Below, one piece after another: positions 1 through 7,404 of a DNA stretch of 32,813 bases. A program made the position numbers and the translations under genes. The notes under the pieces were generated by a model that made no database searches, was not told where the DNA came from, and saw nothing but the letters and a program-made list of their open reading frames with translations. Positions within the stretch are counted from its first letter, which is position 1. Every line of letters begins with the position of its first letter. This DNA comes from Muribaculum sp. (GTDB lineage: Bacteria; Bacillota; Clostridia; Lachnospirales; Lachnospiraceae): positions 1 to 32,813 of the forward strand of contig JAMPGV010000035.1 of assembly GCA_023663735.1 (NCBI GenBank), written 5' to 3'.

Positions 1-416
1 TTATGGGCTTGAAACAATGCCGTCCAACCGTCCGCTGCCGTTGTTTTGCCGCCCAAAGAAGCAATGCTGTCGTTCACCATAGTAAGAATGACGGATTCGT
101 CAAAATTGTCGGGATTCCACCAATAACCGTTTCCGTCCCATTCTACCGAATCAGGATCGTGCGCCCATACGACACGCCCCGGCATAACGCCAATACCTGT
201 TCCGTAAGGCTCATGCTGCGGGTAAACATTATCATATTCTTTGCTTGGCGTGTAGTTTCTATTGTCCGTATTCACATCATCTGTATTTGCATTCTCCGAT
301 TCAGCGTATGCCGTGTTGTCCGGCAAAGGAGATTCGCTGTTCGTATTATTTGTACTGCAAGCCGTCAGTGAAATTCCCAGAGCAGCAACCAGTAAAAAGC
401 AAATAAATCTTCTCAT
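1..416 (-). CDS. DUF362-like secreted lipoprotein, 3' part missing
   Basis: The reading frame starts at an ATG at 416 and is still open at the window edge, so only about the first 138 residues are seen. The N-terminus is a lipoprotein signal: MRRF, a hydrophobic stretch, then the lipobox LTAC with Cys near residue 20, followed by a Ser/Asn/Asp-rich linker. From about residue 70 the protein shows the pattern GIGVMPGRVVWAHDPD, then WDGNGYWW and a later W. This resembles the start of secreted DUF362 proteins, which carry a [4Fe-4S]-associated domain of unknown function. The lipid anchor would put it on the outer face of the membrane. The family call is from memory of the motif and the rest of the domain is outside the window. 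An AGGGAG lies 10 bases before the ATG. Confidence 0.6.
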   Translation of the reverse strand, partial: MRRFICFLLVAALGISLTACSTNNTNSESPLPDNTAYAESENANTDDVNTDNRNYTPSKEYDNVYPQHEPYGTGIGVMPGRVVWAHDPDSVEWDGNGYWWNPDNFDESVILTMVNDSIASLGGKTTAADGWTALFQAH

Positions 417-463
417 ACCGTTTTCACTCCCTATTCTTTGAGTCGGCTTGCGACACCATACTC

Positions 464-472
464 ATTGTATCA
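464..472 (-). promoter_or_regulatory. Extended -10 promoter for the DUF362-like lipoprotein
   Basis: On the minus strand the sequence TGATACAAT gives a TACAAT -10 box (464-469) preceded by the TGn extension. No good -35 box is visible 17 bases upstream, which fits an extended -10 promoter. It lies about 50 bases before the lipoprotein start. Confidence 0.4.
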
Positions 473-498
473 TACATTTTCCTTGACGCCGCCATTTG

Positions 499-1515
499 CT
501 ATTTGACGTCCGATTTAAGCGTCACCATATTGTCCAAAACTTTCAGCTGCGGCATACTCCGCAGGAAACTGGAAATTCTCCCGTACCCGTACTCTCGGAT
601 ATCCAGTCCCTTGTATTTCTGCAGAAGCGTATCATAAATTACGGAAAGGTTGTCAATTCTGCCGCCTTTCTTCCTGATCATGGCAATGATTTCCTTTTCA
701 ATCGTCTCCCGCTCCACATAGCTTCCCTTTTTGACAAAATACTGCGCATTCTTCTGCACCAGTTCCAGATGGGACATCTCCGCTTTAAAAAACGCGCTCA
801 ATTTGGAATATCCGTAATTGCGCACATCGAAATCCGGGAATTTCTTGCCCAGCCGATCCCCCACTTCGCCCAGATGCATCTCCTCCTCATCGCTGCGCAT
901 TAAAAGATCCAGAATTTCCGTTTCCAGCGCTTCGATGGGGGTCAAGCTGTTCTGTTCCTGCGCAGCTCCGGCTGCCGGCGCGCCGTTTGTACCCTGCTTC
1001 GTCCGCTCGTCCGCTACAGCGGCCATGCCCGCTTCCGCCTTTTCCTCCTGCGACTCAGCCTTTTCCTTCTGCGCTTCGGCGGGTTCCTCTCCGTCGATCA
1101 GATCCAGAAAGACAAACTTGTCACAGGCATGGGTCAGCGCCTTGGGCGCTTTGCTCTCTCCCATCCCCAACACATATTTGCGCTCCTCCCGAAGCCGCAT
1201 GGCCAGTCTGGTAAAATCGCTGTCGCTGGTAATCAGGCAGAATCCGTCCATCTTGTCCTGATGCAGCAGATCCATTGCGTCGATCACCATGGCCATATCC
1301 GTGCTGTTCTTGCCCACGGTATAGGAAAACTGCTGGATAGGCTGGATGGAGTAATCCAGAAGCACCGACTCTTTCCAGCCGTTGGATTTGGCCCAGTTGC
1401 CATAAATTCTGCGGCAAGGGGCGTCGTACCCGTTCTTGTCCAACTCGTCAAAAATGCTCTTCACATACTTTGCGCCTACGTTCTCCGCATCAATCAATAC
1501 CGCCAAATGTTCCAT
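499..1515 (-). CDS. NYN-domain protein with two OST-HTH/LOTUS domains
   Basis: This 338-residue protein joins a PIN-like NYN nuclease fold (about 1-140) to two C-terminal OST-HTH/LOTUS RNA-binding modules (about 195-265 and 270-336). They are separated by an Ala/Glu-rich linker. NYN acidic residues are visible in VLIDAENV, NSTDMAMVIDAMD and LITSDSDFTRL, so the putative metal-dependent RNase site looks intact. Both LOTUS modules share the pattern (I/V)R(N/E)YGY(S/G)(K/R)(L/I)S(A/S)F. Bacterial LabA/DUF88-type proteins of this kind are thought to act on RNA; the target is unknown. The start overlaps the end of the PAP2 gene by 26 bases, so translation is probably coupled. It is last in the operon with the GGDEF-EAL and PAP2 genes. 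Confidence 0.85.
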   Translation of the reverse strand: MEHLAVLIDAENVGAKYVKSIFDELDKNGYDAPCRRIYGNWAKSNGWKESVLLDYSIQPIQQFSYTVGKNSTDMAMVIDAMDLLHQDKMDGFCLITSDSDFTRLAMRLREERKYVLGMGESKAPKALTHACDKFVFLDLIDGEEPAEAQKEKAESQEEKAEAGMAAVADERTKQGTNGAPAAGAAQEQNSLTPIEALETEILDLLMRSDEEEMHLGEVGDRLGKKFPDFDVRNYGYSKLSAFFKAEMSHLELVQKNAQYFVKKGSYVERETIEKEIIAMIRKKGGRIDNLSVIYDTLLQKYKGLDIREYGYGRISSFLRSMPQLKVLDNMVTLKSDVK

Positions 1516-2089
1516 CGCCCATCGCCCTCCCTGTGCAGCCGCCTCTCTCTGCTTTCTCTAATTCCAAGCCGGATCCTGATTTCCGGTATCTCTCTCCTAT
1601 CACATTGACCAATATTCCAATTCCCACGCCCATGACCAGTCCGCCCAGCACGTCCGTGGGATAATGAATCCCCACATACAGTCTGGAGAAGGCGATCAAT
1701 CCCGCAAGCACCAGCAAAAAAGCTGCAAATTTCTTCGGAATCTGCCTGCAAACCGCGACAGCCGACGCAAACCCGATGCAGGTATGCCCCGAGGGAAAGG
1801 ACGCGTCATGGGCATATCCCACGATACAGCGAAGTCCCTCCACCACCTCATAGGGTCTGATTCTGTTCACCCAATTTTTTAGGATGACATTATTCACCAG
1901 AAAAGCTCCCAGCAGGGCGCAGAGCGAATAAACCCCTGCCCGCCTTGTGCGCCGGAAACAGAGCAGCAGGATCGTCAAAAGAATCCAGAAGATCCCCCCG
2001 TCGCCCAAGTGGGTAATCCCCTTGAAGAAAGGATCGCAGACCGGGTTGCGGATAAATTCTTGAATAAAGAGCAAAATCTGTCCTTCCAT
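1490..2089 (-). CDS. PAP2-family membrane phosphatase
   Basis: A 199-residue integral membrane protein with the three-part PAP2 signature: KNWVNRIRP (KxxxxxxRP), PSGHT, and SRLYVGIHYPTDVLGG (SRxxxxxHxxxD). All catalytic residues (Lys, Arg, His, Arg, His) are present. The family removes phosphate from lipid phosphates such as undecaprenyl pyrophosphate or phosphatidate at the outer membrane face; the substrate here cannot be read from sequence. Several hydrophobic segments are seen between motifs. AGAGG lies 8 bases before the ATG. The gene begins 44 bases after the GGDEF-EAL gene and overlaps the NYN gene by 26 bases. Confidence 0.9.
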   Translation of the reverse strand: MEGQILLFIQEFIRNPVCDPFFKGITHLGDGGIFWILLTILLLCFRRTRRAGVYSLCALLGAFLVNNVILKNWVNRIRPYEVVEGLRCIVGYAHDASFPSGHTCIGFASAVAVCRQIPKKFAAFLLVLAGLIAFSRLYVGIHYPTDVLGGLVMGVGIGILVNVIGERYRKSGSGLELEKAERGGCTGRAMGDGTFGGID

Positions 2090-2133
2090 GCTAAGATCCT
2101 CTCTCCGTCGCGTTTCCTGCCCCTGATGACTCT

Positions 2134-3813
2134 CTATTTCTTCCCCAAATTCTGTGACATCTCATAGAGTTTGCGGTCTTCATCCAGCAGTTTCTCGAAA
2201 TCTTTACGGCAGACGGGACGCGAATAATGGTACCCCTGCAGCAGCGTGGCCTTCAACGCTCCCACGATATCCGCCACTTTGCCGTTCTCCACGCCTTCTA
2301 TGATGGAATGATAGCCCAAGCGCCTGCACATTCCCAGCAGACTGTCCACGATCACATAATCGATGTCATGTCCCGGCTGCGCAAGCTCTCTGATAAAAGA
2401 ATGCTCTACTTTCACATAATCCACGGGAAGCCATTTCAACATCTCCATGGAAGCATAGGCCGTTCCAAAATCGTCCAACGCGATCTGAAATCCCTTCTCC
2501 CGCAGTCTGCCAAACGTGGCGGCAAGCTCTTTGGGATTTTCCACCTGACAGCTCTCCGTAAGCTCTATGATGATAGCGTTCGGATTCGCTCCGTACTTTT
2601 CCACGCAGGAGACCGCCTTTTCCTCAAAGGAGTCGTCCATGAACTGCTGATAAGATACGTTAAAGCTCACCTGCAGCTCGCCGTATCTGCCGCGCCATGC
2701 CGCCTGCTGCCGGATCGCCTGATCCATAACCCAGAAACCGACTTCATGAATATCCCCGTAATCCTCTAACACCTTTATGAACTCCATCGGATAGGAATCT
2801 TGAATCCGCTCTCCCTTCCAGCGCAGAAGCGATTCGCAGCCCGCAATCCTGCCGGTATTGGGATCGATAAACGGCTGGAAGAACAATTCAAATCCTTTAA
2901 AATCATTTTTGATGCACTGCTTTAAATCTTCCCGCAGAACCAGTCCCCTCTCATGCTTTGCGGCGATCTCCTCCGAGAAAAAGGCCAAGCTCCCCCTCCG
3001 GTTATTCTTGGCATACTCCAGCGAATGTTCCAGCTTATTGATAAGGCTCTCTCTGGTATCCGCGTCCTGCGGGAAGAACACGCCGCCCGCCGATATGGAA
3101 AGCCCGACCTTCCGCCCGTCCTCCAGATTCATAATATCCGTTTCCCGGCATATTCTCTCATAGAAGTCCGTCACTTCCTGCAAGCCGGCCGCAAAGGCAA
3201 TCACCAGAAATTCATCCCCGCTAAAGCGCAGCACTTTCCATCCGGGGCTGCACAGATCGCCTATCTCCCTCGCAAACTTGATCAAAATCTCGTCCCCGAT
3301 GTTATATCCGTAATTGCTTATGATTTTCCGGAATCCGTCCATGCCGATCAACAGGGCGATTCCGGACTGTGAACCAAAGTCAAGGTAGTGGATCTCATGG
3401 GTGGTCAGAAGCCCTGTCAGGGAATCATATTTGCTCTGCCCGTCTATTCTGGTCATCAATCCCGCAAAAATGATGGGATTTCCCTCCGCATCCCGAATCA
3501 CGCTGCCCTTGCATTCTACCCACACATAGGCGCCCGCCGCATTCCGCGCCCGGTACTGGCAGTCATGATACTTCTTTGTGCCGGAAAACACACCCTCGAT
3601 ATCCTCCGTATAAATCTTCAAGTCATCCGGATGGATATGCTCTGCCCATACATTCGCCGCCCCCTCCAAATACTCTCCTTCCAGTCCGAAATAGTCCACG
3701 GCGGCTCCGGACCAGCGGGAAATATCCGTCTTCATATCGCATACATAAATGTAAACATTGTCAGATGCCGATGCAAACGCTTCAAACAATTCATTGTTGA
3801 AAACATCACTCAT
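2134..3813 (-). CDS. PAS-GGDEF-EAL cyclic-di-GMP signalling protein
   Basis: A 559-residue cytosolic protein with a PAS sensor (about 10-120), a GGDEF domain (about 125-290) and an EAL domain (about 305-550). The GGDEF motif reads SGDEF and no RxxD inhibitory site precedes it, so cyclase activity is possible but not certain. The EAL motif reads ESL; other expected residues are present (Asn in FNVSYQQ, Glu in IIELTES, DDFG, EGVE, and Gln in LLQGY). The usual KID reads KVE. A c-di-GMP phosphodiesterase with a modified or regulatory GGDEF is the best reading. The ATG at 3813 is chosen because GGAGG sits 8 bases before it. A longer form from a TTG at 3828 would place the start inside that ribosome site. 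No transmembrane segment is seen. Confidence 0.88.
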   Translation of the reverse strand: MSDVFNNELFEAFASASDNVYIYVCDMKTDISRWSGAAVDYFGLEGEYLEGAANVWAEHIHPDDLKIYTEDIEGVFSGTKKYHDCQYRARNAAGAYVWVECKGSVIRDAEGNPIIFAGLMTRIDGQSKYDSLTGLLTTHEIHYLDFGSQSGIALLIGMDGFRKIISNYGYNIGDEILIKFAREIGDLCSPGWKVLRFSGDEFLVIAFAAGLQEVTDFYERICRETDIMNLEDGRKVGLSISAGGVFFPQDADTRESLINKLEHSLEYAKNNRRGSLAFFSEEIAAKHERGLVLREDLKQCIKNDFKGFELFFQPFIDPNTGRIAGCESLLRWKGERIQDSYPMEFIKVLEDYGDIHEVGFWVMDQAIRQQAAWRGRYGELQVSFNVSYQQFMDDSFEEKAVSCVEKYGANPNAIIIELTESCQVENPKELAATFGRLREKGFQIALDDFGTAYASMEMLKWLPVDYVKVEHSFIRELAQPGHDIDYVIVDSLLGMCRRLGYHSIIEGVENGKVADIVGALKATLLQGYHYSRPVCRKDFEKLLDEDRKLYEMSQNLGKK

Positions 3814-3892
3814 ATCATCACCCTCCAACCTTCTAATCCAACTTTTTGAGCGGCTTTCTCTATATGTTGACCCCTACCTTCTTTTATCATCT

Positions 3893-3921
3893 ATTATAAT
3901 TGCTTTGTGTTAGAAAAACAA
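3893..3921 (-). promoter_or_regulatory. Promoter of the GGDEF-EAL/PAP2/NYN operon
   Basis: On the minus strand TTGTTT (3916-3921) and a perfect TATAAT (3893-3898) are separated by 17 bases. The leader to the ATG at 3813 would be about 70 bases. From 3922 to 4088, toward the divergent exporter promoter, no gene is seen; only a 6-bp inverted repeat, AGAACA at 4023-4028 with TGTTCT at 4037-4042, stands out. Confidence 0.65.
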
Positions 3922-4088
3922 GAATAAAACCACTTTTCATGATCGGAAAAAATGAAGCCCGGCCGCTCCCGTATCCCGGCGTTCACGGACGAAACCCTCA
4001 CCGGCATCCCTGTGGTTGCCAGAGAACAACGAAAACTGTTCTGTATAAACATAGGGACACCGCTCATGTTTTGTATGATATCGGATTC

Positions 4089-4117
4089 TTGTAAATGGCA
4101 TCCGCCTGTGCTATAAT
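4089..4117 (+). promoter_or_regulatory. Promoter of the TauE/SafE exporter
   Basis: TTGTAA (4089-4094) and a perfect TATAAT (4112-4117) are spaced by 17 bases. Transcription would begin near 4124, leaving an untranslated leader of about 140 bases before the exporter gene. Confidence 0.65.
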
Positions 4118-4123
4118 GATTTG

Positions 4124-4264
4124 ATTCAAATAACCGCAGGGAGGCCCAGCCTCTCTGCACCACGGCGAATAGGCGATTGCGAGAGAAGCGCGGTGATACC
4201 GTGGAACAATGGGATGAGCGGATATGGCAGAAGAGCCATTCGTATTGGAGGGAGGAATCCGGAC
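4124..4264 (+). promoter_or_regulatory. Structured 5' leader of the TauE/SafE gene
   Basis: Three stem-loops can be drawn between the promoter and the gene. The first has a 9-bp stem, GCAGGGAGG (4136-4144) with CCTCTCTGC (4150-4158), loop of 5. The second is a 6-bp closing stem CCACGG (4160-4165) with CCGTGG (4199-4204) around a 33-base internal region. The third is ATGGC (4224-4228) with GCCAT (4235-4239), ending 7 bases before the ribosome site at 4247. No U-run terminator is seen, so any control would be at translation. I could not match it to a known riboswitch class. Bases 4168-4184 resemble the end of the palindromic repeat found elsewhere in the window. Confidence 0.45.
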
Positions 4265-5032
4265 ATGTTTGAATTTCTGATTTGTTTTCTTGCGGGCATC
4301 GGCGCCGGACTGGGAACGGGATTTGCCGGCATGAGCGCCGCGGCCGTCATCAGTCCCATGCTGATTACGTTTCTGGGGCTTCCGGCCTATGAGGCCGTGG
4401 GCATTGCGCTTGCCAGCGACGTATTGGCCAGCGCTGTCAGCGCATACACCTACGGCAAAAATAAAAATCTGGATATCCGCAACGGCGTCGTCATGATGGC
4501 CGCCGTATTACTGTTTACCTTATTGGGAAGTTTTGCAGCCAGTCTTGTTCCGAACACCACCATGGGCAGTTTTTCCGTGTTTATGACGCTCCTGCTCGGC
4601 ATCAAGTTTATCGTCAAACCCGTCATGACGACTAAGGAATCCATGGCTGCGGCAGACGGCAGGAAACGGATCATTCAATCACTGGCCAGCGGAGCGGCAG
4701 TCGGTTTTATCTGCGGCTTCGTCGGAGCGGGCGGCGGCATGATGATGCTTCTGCTCTTAACCGGCGTTCTGGGCTACGAGTTGAAGACCGCCGTGGGAAC
4801 GAGCGTATTTATCATGGCGTTTACGGCGTTCACAGGGGCGGTCAGCCACTTTGCCATAGGCGGTATGCCGAATCTGTGGTGCCTCTTCTGCTGCGTGGCC
4901 TCCACCCTGCTCTGGGCAAGGATCGCCGCCAAATTCGCCAATAAGGCCAGCGCTGTCACCCTAAACCGGGCGACGGGCGTGGTTCTGACCGTTTTGGGAA
5001 CTGCAATCCTTGCGGTAAAATACCTCGCGTAA
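4265..5032 (+). CDS. TauE/SafE-family membrane exporter
   Basis: A 255-residue polytopic membrane protein with about eight hydrophobic segments and the two-fold repeat of the TauE/SafE (DUF81) family: GxGxGFAGMSAAAVISP near the N-terminus and GFVGAGGGMMMLLLL in the second half, followed by AVGTS. The family includes sulfite and organosulfonate exporters, but the substrate here is unknown. The start at 4265 is preferred because GGAGGGAGG ends 9 bases upstream; a longer in-frame ORF from 4121 would run through the structured leader and lacks a ribosome site. The gene has its own promoter and no operon partner. Confidence 0.85.
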   Translation: MFEFLICFLAGIGAGLGTGFAGMSAAAVISPMLITFLGLPAYEAVGIALASDVLASAVSAYTYGKNKNLDIRNGVVMMAAVLLFTLLGSFAASLVPNTTMGSFSVFMTLLLGIKFIVKPVMTTKESMAAADGRKRIIQSLASGAAVGFICGFVGAGGGMMMLLLLTGVLGYELKTAVGTSVFIMAFTAFTGAVSHFAIGGMPNLWCLFCCVASTLLWARIAAKFANKASAVTLNRATGVVLTVLGTAILAVKYLA

Positions 5033-5075
5033 CCTACACCTCAAAAGAATGCCGCTTCCGCGGCCAAACTTCCCG

Positions 5076-6104
5076 CTATTTTAAATATTCGGTAAAAAAC
5101 CGTTCCATCCGGTCAAACGGAATCGCATCCTTGCCGCCTCCGTCGTAGAGATCGGTGTGGACAGCGTCCGGAATCAGCAGTAATTCTTTGTTGTCCGCAT
5201 GGGGATTATCCTGTACCATCGCCGCATAAGCATCCCGGCTGAAATAGCAGGAATGCGCCTTTTCTCCGTGTATCATCAACACGGCGCTGCGGATTTCGCT
5301 GCTGTAACACAGAATTGGCTGGTTTAGAAAAGACATACAGCCGATGGCATTCCAGCCGCCGTTAGAATTTAAGGAGCGTTTGTGGTAGCCGCGGGGCGTT
5401 TTGTAATATGCATGATAATCCGCCACATAAAAGGGTACGTCCGCAGGAAGCGGATCGATCACACCGCCGCCCAGCGTATAGGCGCCGTTCTTATAATCCG
5501 CGGTTCTCTGAGCATTCATGGCTTCTTTCTTCGCATATCTTGCATCGGCAGAGTCCTCCGCATCGAAATATCCCTTTGCATTGACGCGTGCCATATCGTA
5601 CATGGTGGACGCCACAGTCGCCTTGATCCGGGTGTCCAGCGCCGCCGCGTTCAATGCCATGCCGCCCCAGCCGCAGATCCCGATCACACCGATCTTCTCC
5701 GGATCCACATTGTCCTGCACGGAGAGAAAATCCACCGCCGCCTGAAAATCTTCCGTATTGATGTCGGGGGAAGCCATGTACCGAGGCTCGCCGCCGCTCT
5801 CGCCCGTATAAGAGGGATCGAAAGCGATCGCAAGAAATCCCCGCTCCGCCATCGTCTGCGCATACAGGCCGGATGCCTGTTCCTTCACCGCCCCGAACGG
5901 TCCGCACACCGCAAGGGCGGCCAGCCTGCCGGACGCATCCCGAGGTTCGTACAAATCTGCCGCAAGGGTAATGCCGTAACGGTTGTGGAAAGTCACCTTG
6001 CGGTGGTTGACTTTCCCGCTCTTGGGAAAGGTTTTATCCCATTCGTCGGTTAAAATAAGTTCCTCAGCCCGTCTTTTGTCAAATTTGTGATTCTGTGCCA
6101 TCAT
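5076..6104 (-). CDS. Alpha/beta-hydrolase, dienelactone hydrolase/YcjY-like
   Basis: A 342-residue cytosolic alpha/beta-hydrolase. After about 30 residues it has RKVTFHNRYGITLAADLY, then the strand-turn region FLAIAFDPSYTGESGG. The nucleophile elbow reads GICGWGG, where Cys takes the place of Ser, as in dienelactone hydrolases and YcjY-like proteins. The Trp in the elbow is unusual. The likely acid and His lie in VLMIHGEKAHS and IPDAVHTDLYD. The substrate is unknown. A GGGAGG ends 6 bases before the ATG. The start overlaps the upstream small-protein gene by 26 bases, so the two form one unit, divergent from the LysR gene. Confidence 0.8.
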   Translation of the reverse strand: MMAQNHKFDKRRAEELILTDEWDKTFPKSGKVNHRKVTFHNRYGITLAADLYEPRDASGRLAALAVCGPFGAVKEQASGLYAQTMAERGFLAIAFDPSYTGESGGEPRYMASPDINTEDFQAAVDFLSVQDNVDPEKIGVIGICGWGGMALNAAALDTRIKATVASTMYDMARVNAKGYFDAEDSADARYAKKEAMNAQRTADYKNGAYTLGGGVIDPLPADVPFYVADYHAYYKTPRGYHKRSLNSNGGWNAIGCMSFLNQPILCYSSEIRSAVLMIHGEKAHSCYFSRDAYAAMVQDNPHADNKELLLIPDAVHTDLYDGGGKDAIPFDRMERFFTEYLK

Positions 6105-6327
6105 TTGATACCTCCCGTTTTGTTGTCTTCCGCTCTTTCTCCAGCTTGTGAATCAGATAATCGAGACAGTCCACCCGCTTCTGGCTTTGGTGCAGACGTT
6201 CCATCAGTCTGCAGCGGTGCCGCCGCAAAGCCCTGACCGCCTCTTCCGTCTGTCCTGTTCCACACAACCCGCAGAGATCCGCAATCTGATCCGCGTCACA
6301 TCCTGCATCCTTTAGATTCTGAACCAA
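6079..6327 (-). CDS. Small conserved protein, coiled-coil-like
   Basis: An 82-residue, charged protein whose C-terminal half (RRHRCRLMERLHQSQKRV and on) looks like a long helix. It resembles the effector or dimer-helix part of MerR-type proteins but has no DNA-binding domain. Four cysteines are present, three of them clustered between residues 10 and 24. Small proteins of this type are often next to LysR/hydrolase pairs in Clostridia (from memory). The start is uncertain: the TTG at 6327 has GGAGG only 2 bases upstream, and no better in-frame start is visible. The 3' end overlaps the hydrolase gene. Confidence 0.6.
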   Translation of the reverse strand: MVQNLKDAGCDADQIADLCGLCGTGQTEEAVRALRRHRCRLMERLHQSQKRVDCLDYLIHKLEKERKTTKREVSNDGTESQI

Positions 6328-6425
6328 GTCCTCCGTACCGCCGCCTCCCTTCCGGGCCTCTCATGCCCGTTTTTATGTCTGTCTCTTGTGTTCTGTTTTC
6401 TTGTGTTCCATTTGATTGTACCGCA

Positions 6426-6454
6426 TTGACAGAAATCCCGCTAATGGTTATAAT
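6426..6454 (+). promoter_or_regulatory. Consensus promoter of the LysR gene
   Basis: Perfect TTGACA (6426-6431) and perfect TATAAT (6449-6454) with 17 bases between them. Such a strong promoter for a LysR-type regulator suggests that it is held down by a repressor, likely through the palindrome just downstream. Confidence 0.75.
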
Positions 6455-6461
6455 TTATATC

Positions 6462-6486
6462 ATGATATTCTTTTGTGGAATATCAT
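6462..6486. promoter_or_regulatory. Perfect 9-bp palindrome, candidate operator
   Basis: ATGATATTC (6462-6470) and GAATATCAT (6478-6486) form a perfect inverted repeat with a 7-base spacer. It covers the expected start of transcription of the LysR gene (near 6461) and lies in the intergenic region shared with the divergent operon. It contains the T-N-A dyad expected for LysR-type boxes, so autoregulation is likely but inferred. Confidence 0.5.
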
Positions 6487-6511
6487 ATCGGATTTTAGGA
6501 GGAATCATCGA

Positions 6512-7402
6512 ATGGAAATCAAAACGCTGCGCTATTTTCTGGCAGTCGCAAGAGAAGAGAATATGACCCATGCCGCAGAACTGCTTCACGTCACCCAGCC
6601 CACGCTTTCCAAACAGTTAAAAGCGCTGGAAGAAGAGTTGGGGAAAAAATTGTTCCTGCGGCACAGCTTCCGCATCGAACTGACCGAGGAGGGCGTTCTG
6701 CTGCGCAAGCGGGCGGAAGATCTGGTGCAGATGGCGGATAAAATTGCCAATGAGTTTATTGCGCTGGACGACGTCACCGGAGGCAATGTATATTTCGGAC
6801 TGGCGGAGTCCTACCAGATCCGTTTTCTCGCCGGAGCCATCAAAGATTTTCAAAAGAGATATCCCGGTCTGCGCTACCACATAACCAGCGGAGATACGGA
6901 ACAAGTGACGGAACGGCTGGACAAGGGCGTCATCGACTTTGCAGCCCTTGCGGAAGAACCGGACGCTGCCAAATACCACTATCTGGCTTTCCCGGAAGCG
7001 GATATCTGGGGCGTGGTGATGCCGGAAGACTGTCCCCTTGCCCAAAAAGAAGCTATCCGTGTCACCGATCTGATCGGCCTTCCGCTTTTCTGCTCCGAGC
7101 AGGGCTGGCGGAAAGACCTTCCCCGCTGGTGCGGCAGCGAAAGAGATAAACTCCGTCTGGAAGGCTCCTTCCGGCTTTCCTATAACGCTTCTCTTTTTGT
7201 CAAAGAAGGGCTGGGATACCTGCTGACCTTCGACCATTTAATCAATACCGCCCCCGGCAGCGGCCTTGTGTTTCGGCCGCTGTCCCCGGGACTAGAAACG
7301 AAAATGTATCTGGTCTGGAAAAAATATCAGGTCTTTACGCCGATCGCGGAACGGCTGCTGGACAGCCTGAAAACAAGAATGGCCGTTCCCGGTCTTCTAT
7401 GA
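6512..7402 (+). CDS. LysR-family transcription regulator
   Basis: A 296-residue LysR-type regulator. The winged helix-turn-helix covers about residues 1-60, with MEIKTLRYFLAVAREENMTHAAELLHVTQPTLSKQLKALEEELGKKLF in pattern. The substrate-binding domain follows from about residue 90 (GNVYFGLAES on). The ATG at 6512 is chosen because AGGAGG ends 9 bases upstream; the frame is open further 5' to 6416 but would run through the promoter. It is divergent from the small-protein/hydrolase pair, its likely target, and converges with the SDR gene, whose stop is 2 bases away. Confidence 0.92.
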   Translation: MEIKTLRYFLAVAREENMTHAAELLHVTQPTLSKQLKALEEELGKKLFLRHSFRIELTEEGVLLRKRAEDLVQMADKIANEFIALDDVTGGNVYFGLAESYQIRFLAGAIKDFQKRYPGLRYHITSGDTEQVTERLDKGVIDFAALAEEPDAAKYHYLAFPEADIWGVVMPEDCPLAQKEAIRVTDLIGLPLFCSEQGWRKDLPRWCGSERDKLRLEGSFRLSYNASLFVKEGLGYLLTFDHLINTAPGSGLVFRPLSPGLETKMYLVWKKYQVFTPIAERLLDSLKTRMAVPGLL

Positions 7403-7404
7403 TC

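Noticed and set aside
3-371. Plus-strand ORF at the left end
   Set aside because: The opposite strand has a lipoprotein signal, ribosome site, promoter and DUF362-like motif; the plus ORF has none of these.
3894-4163. 89-codon minus-strand ORF between divergent promoters
   Set aside because: It overlaps two good promoters and the exporter leader, lacks a ribosome site and has no recognisable motif.
4136-4204. T-box or THF riboswitch in the TauE leader
   Set aside because: GCGCGGTGATACCG and GCGAGAG resemble parts of the T-box and THF aptamers, but the rest of those consensus sequences, the specifier loop and the expected gene context are missing.
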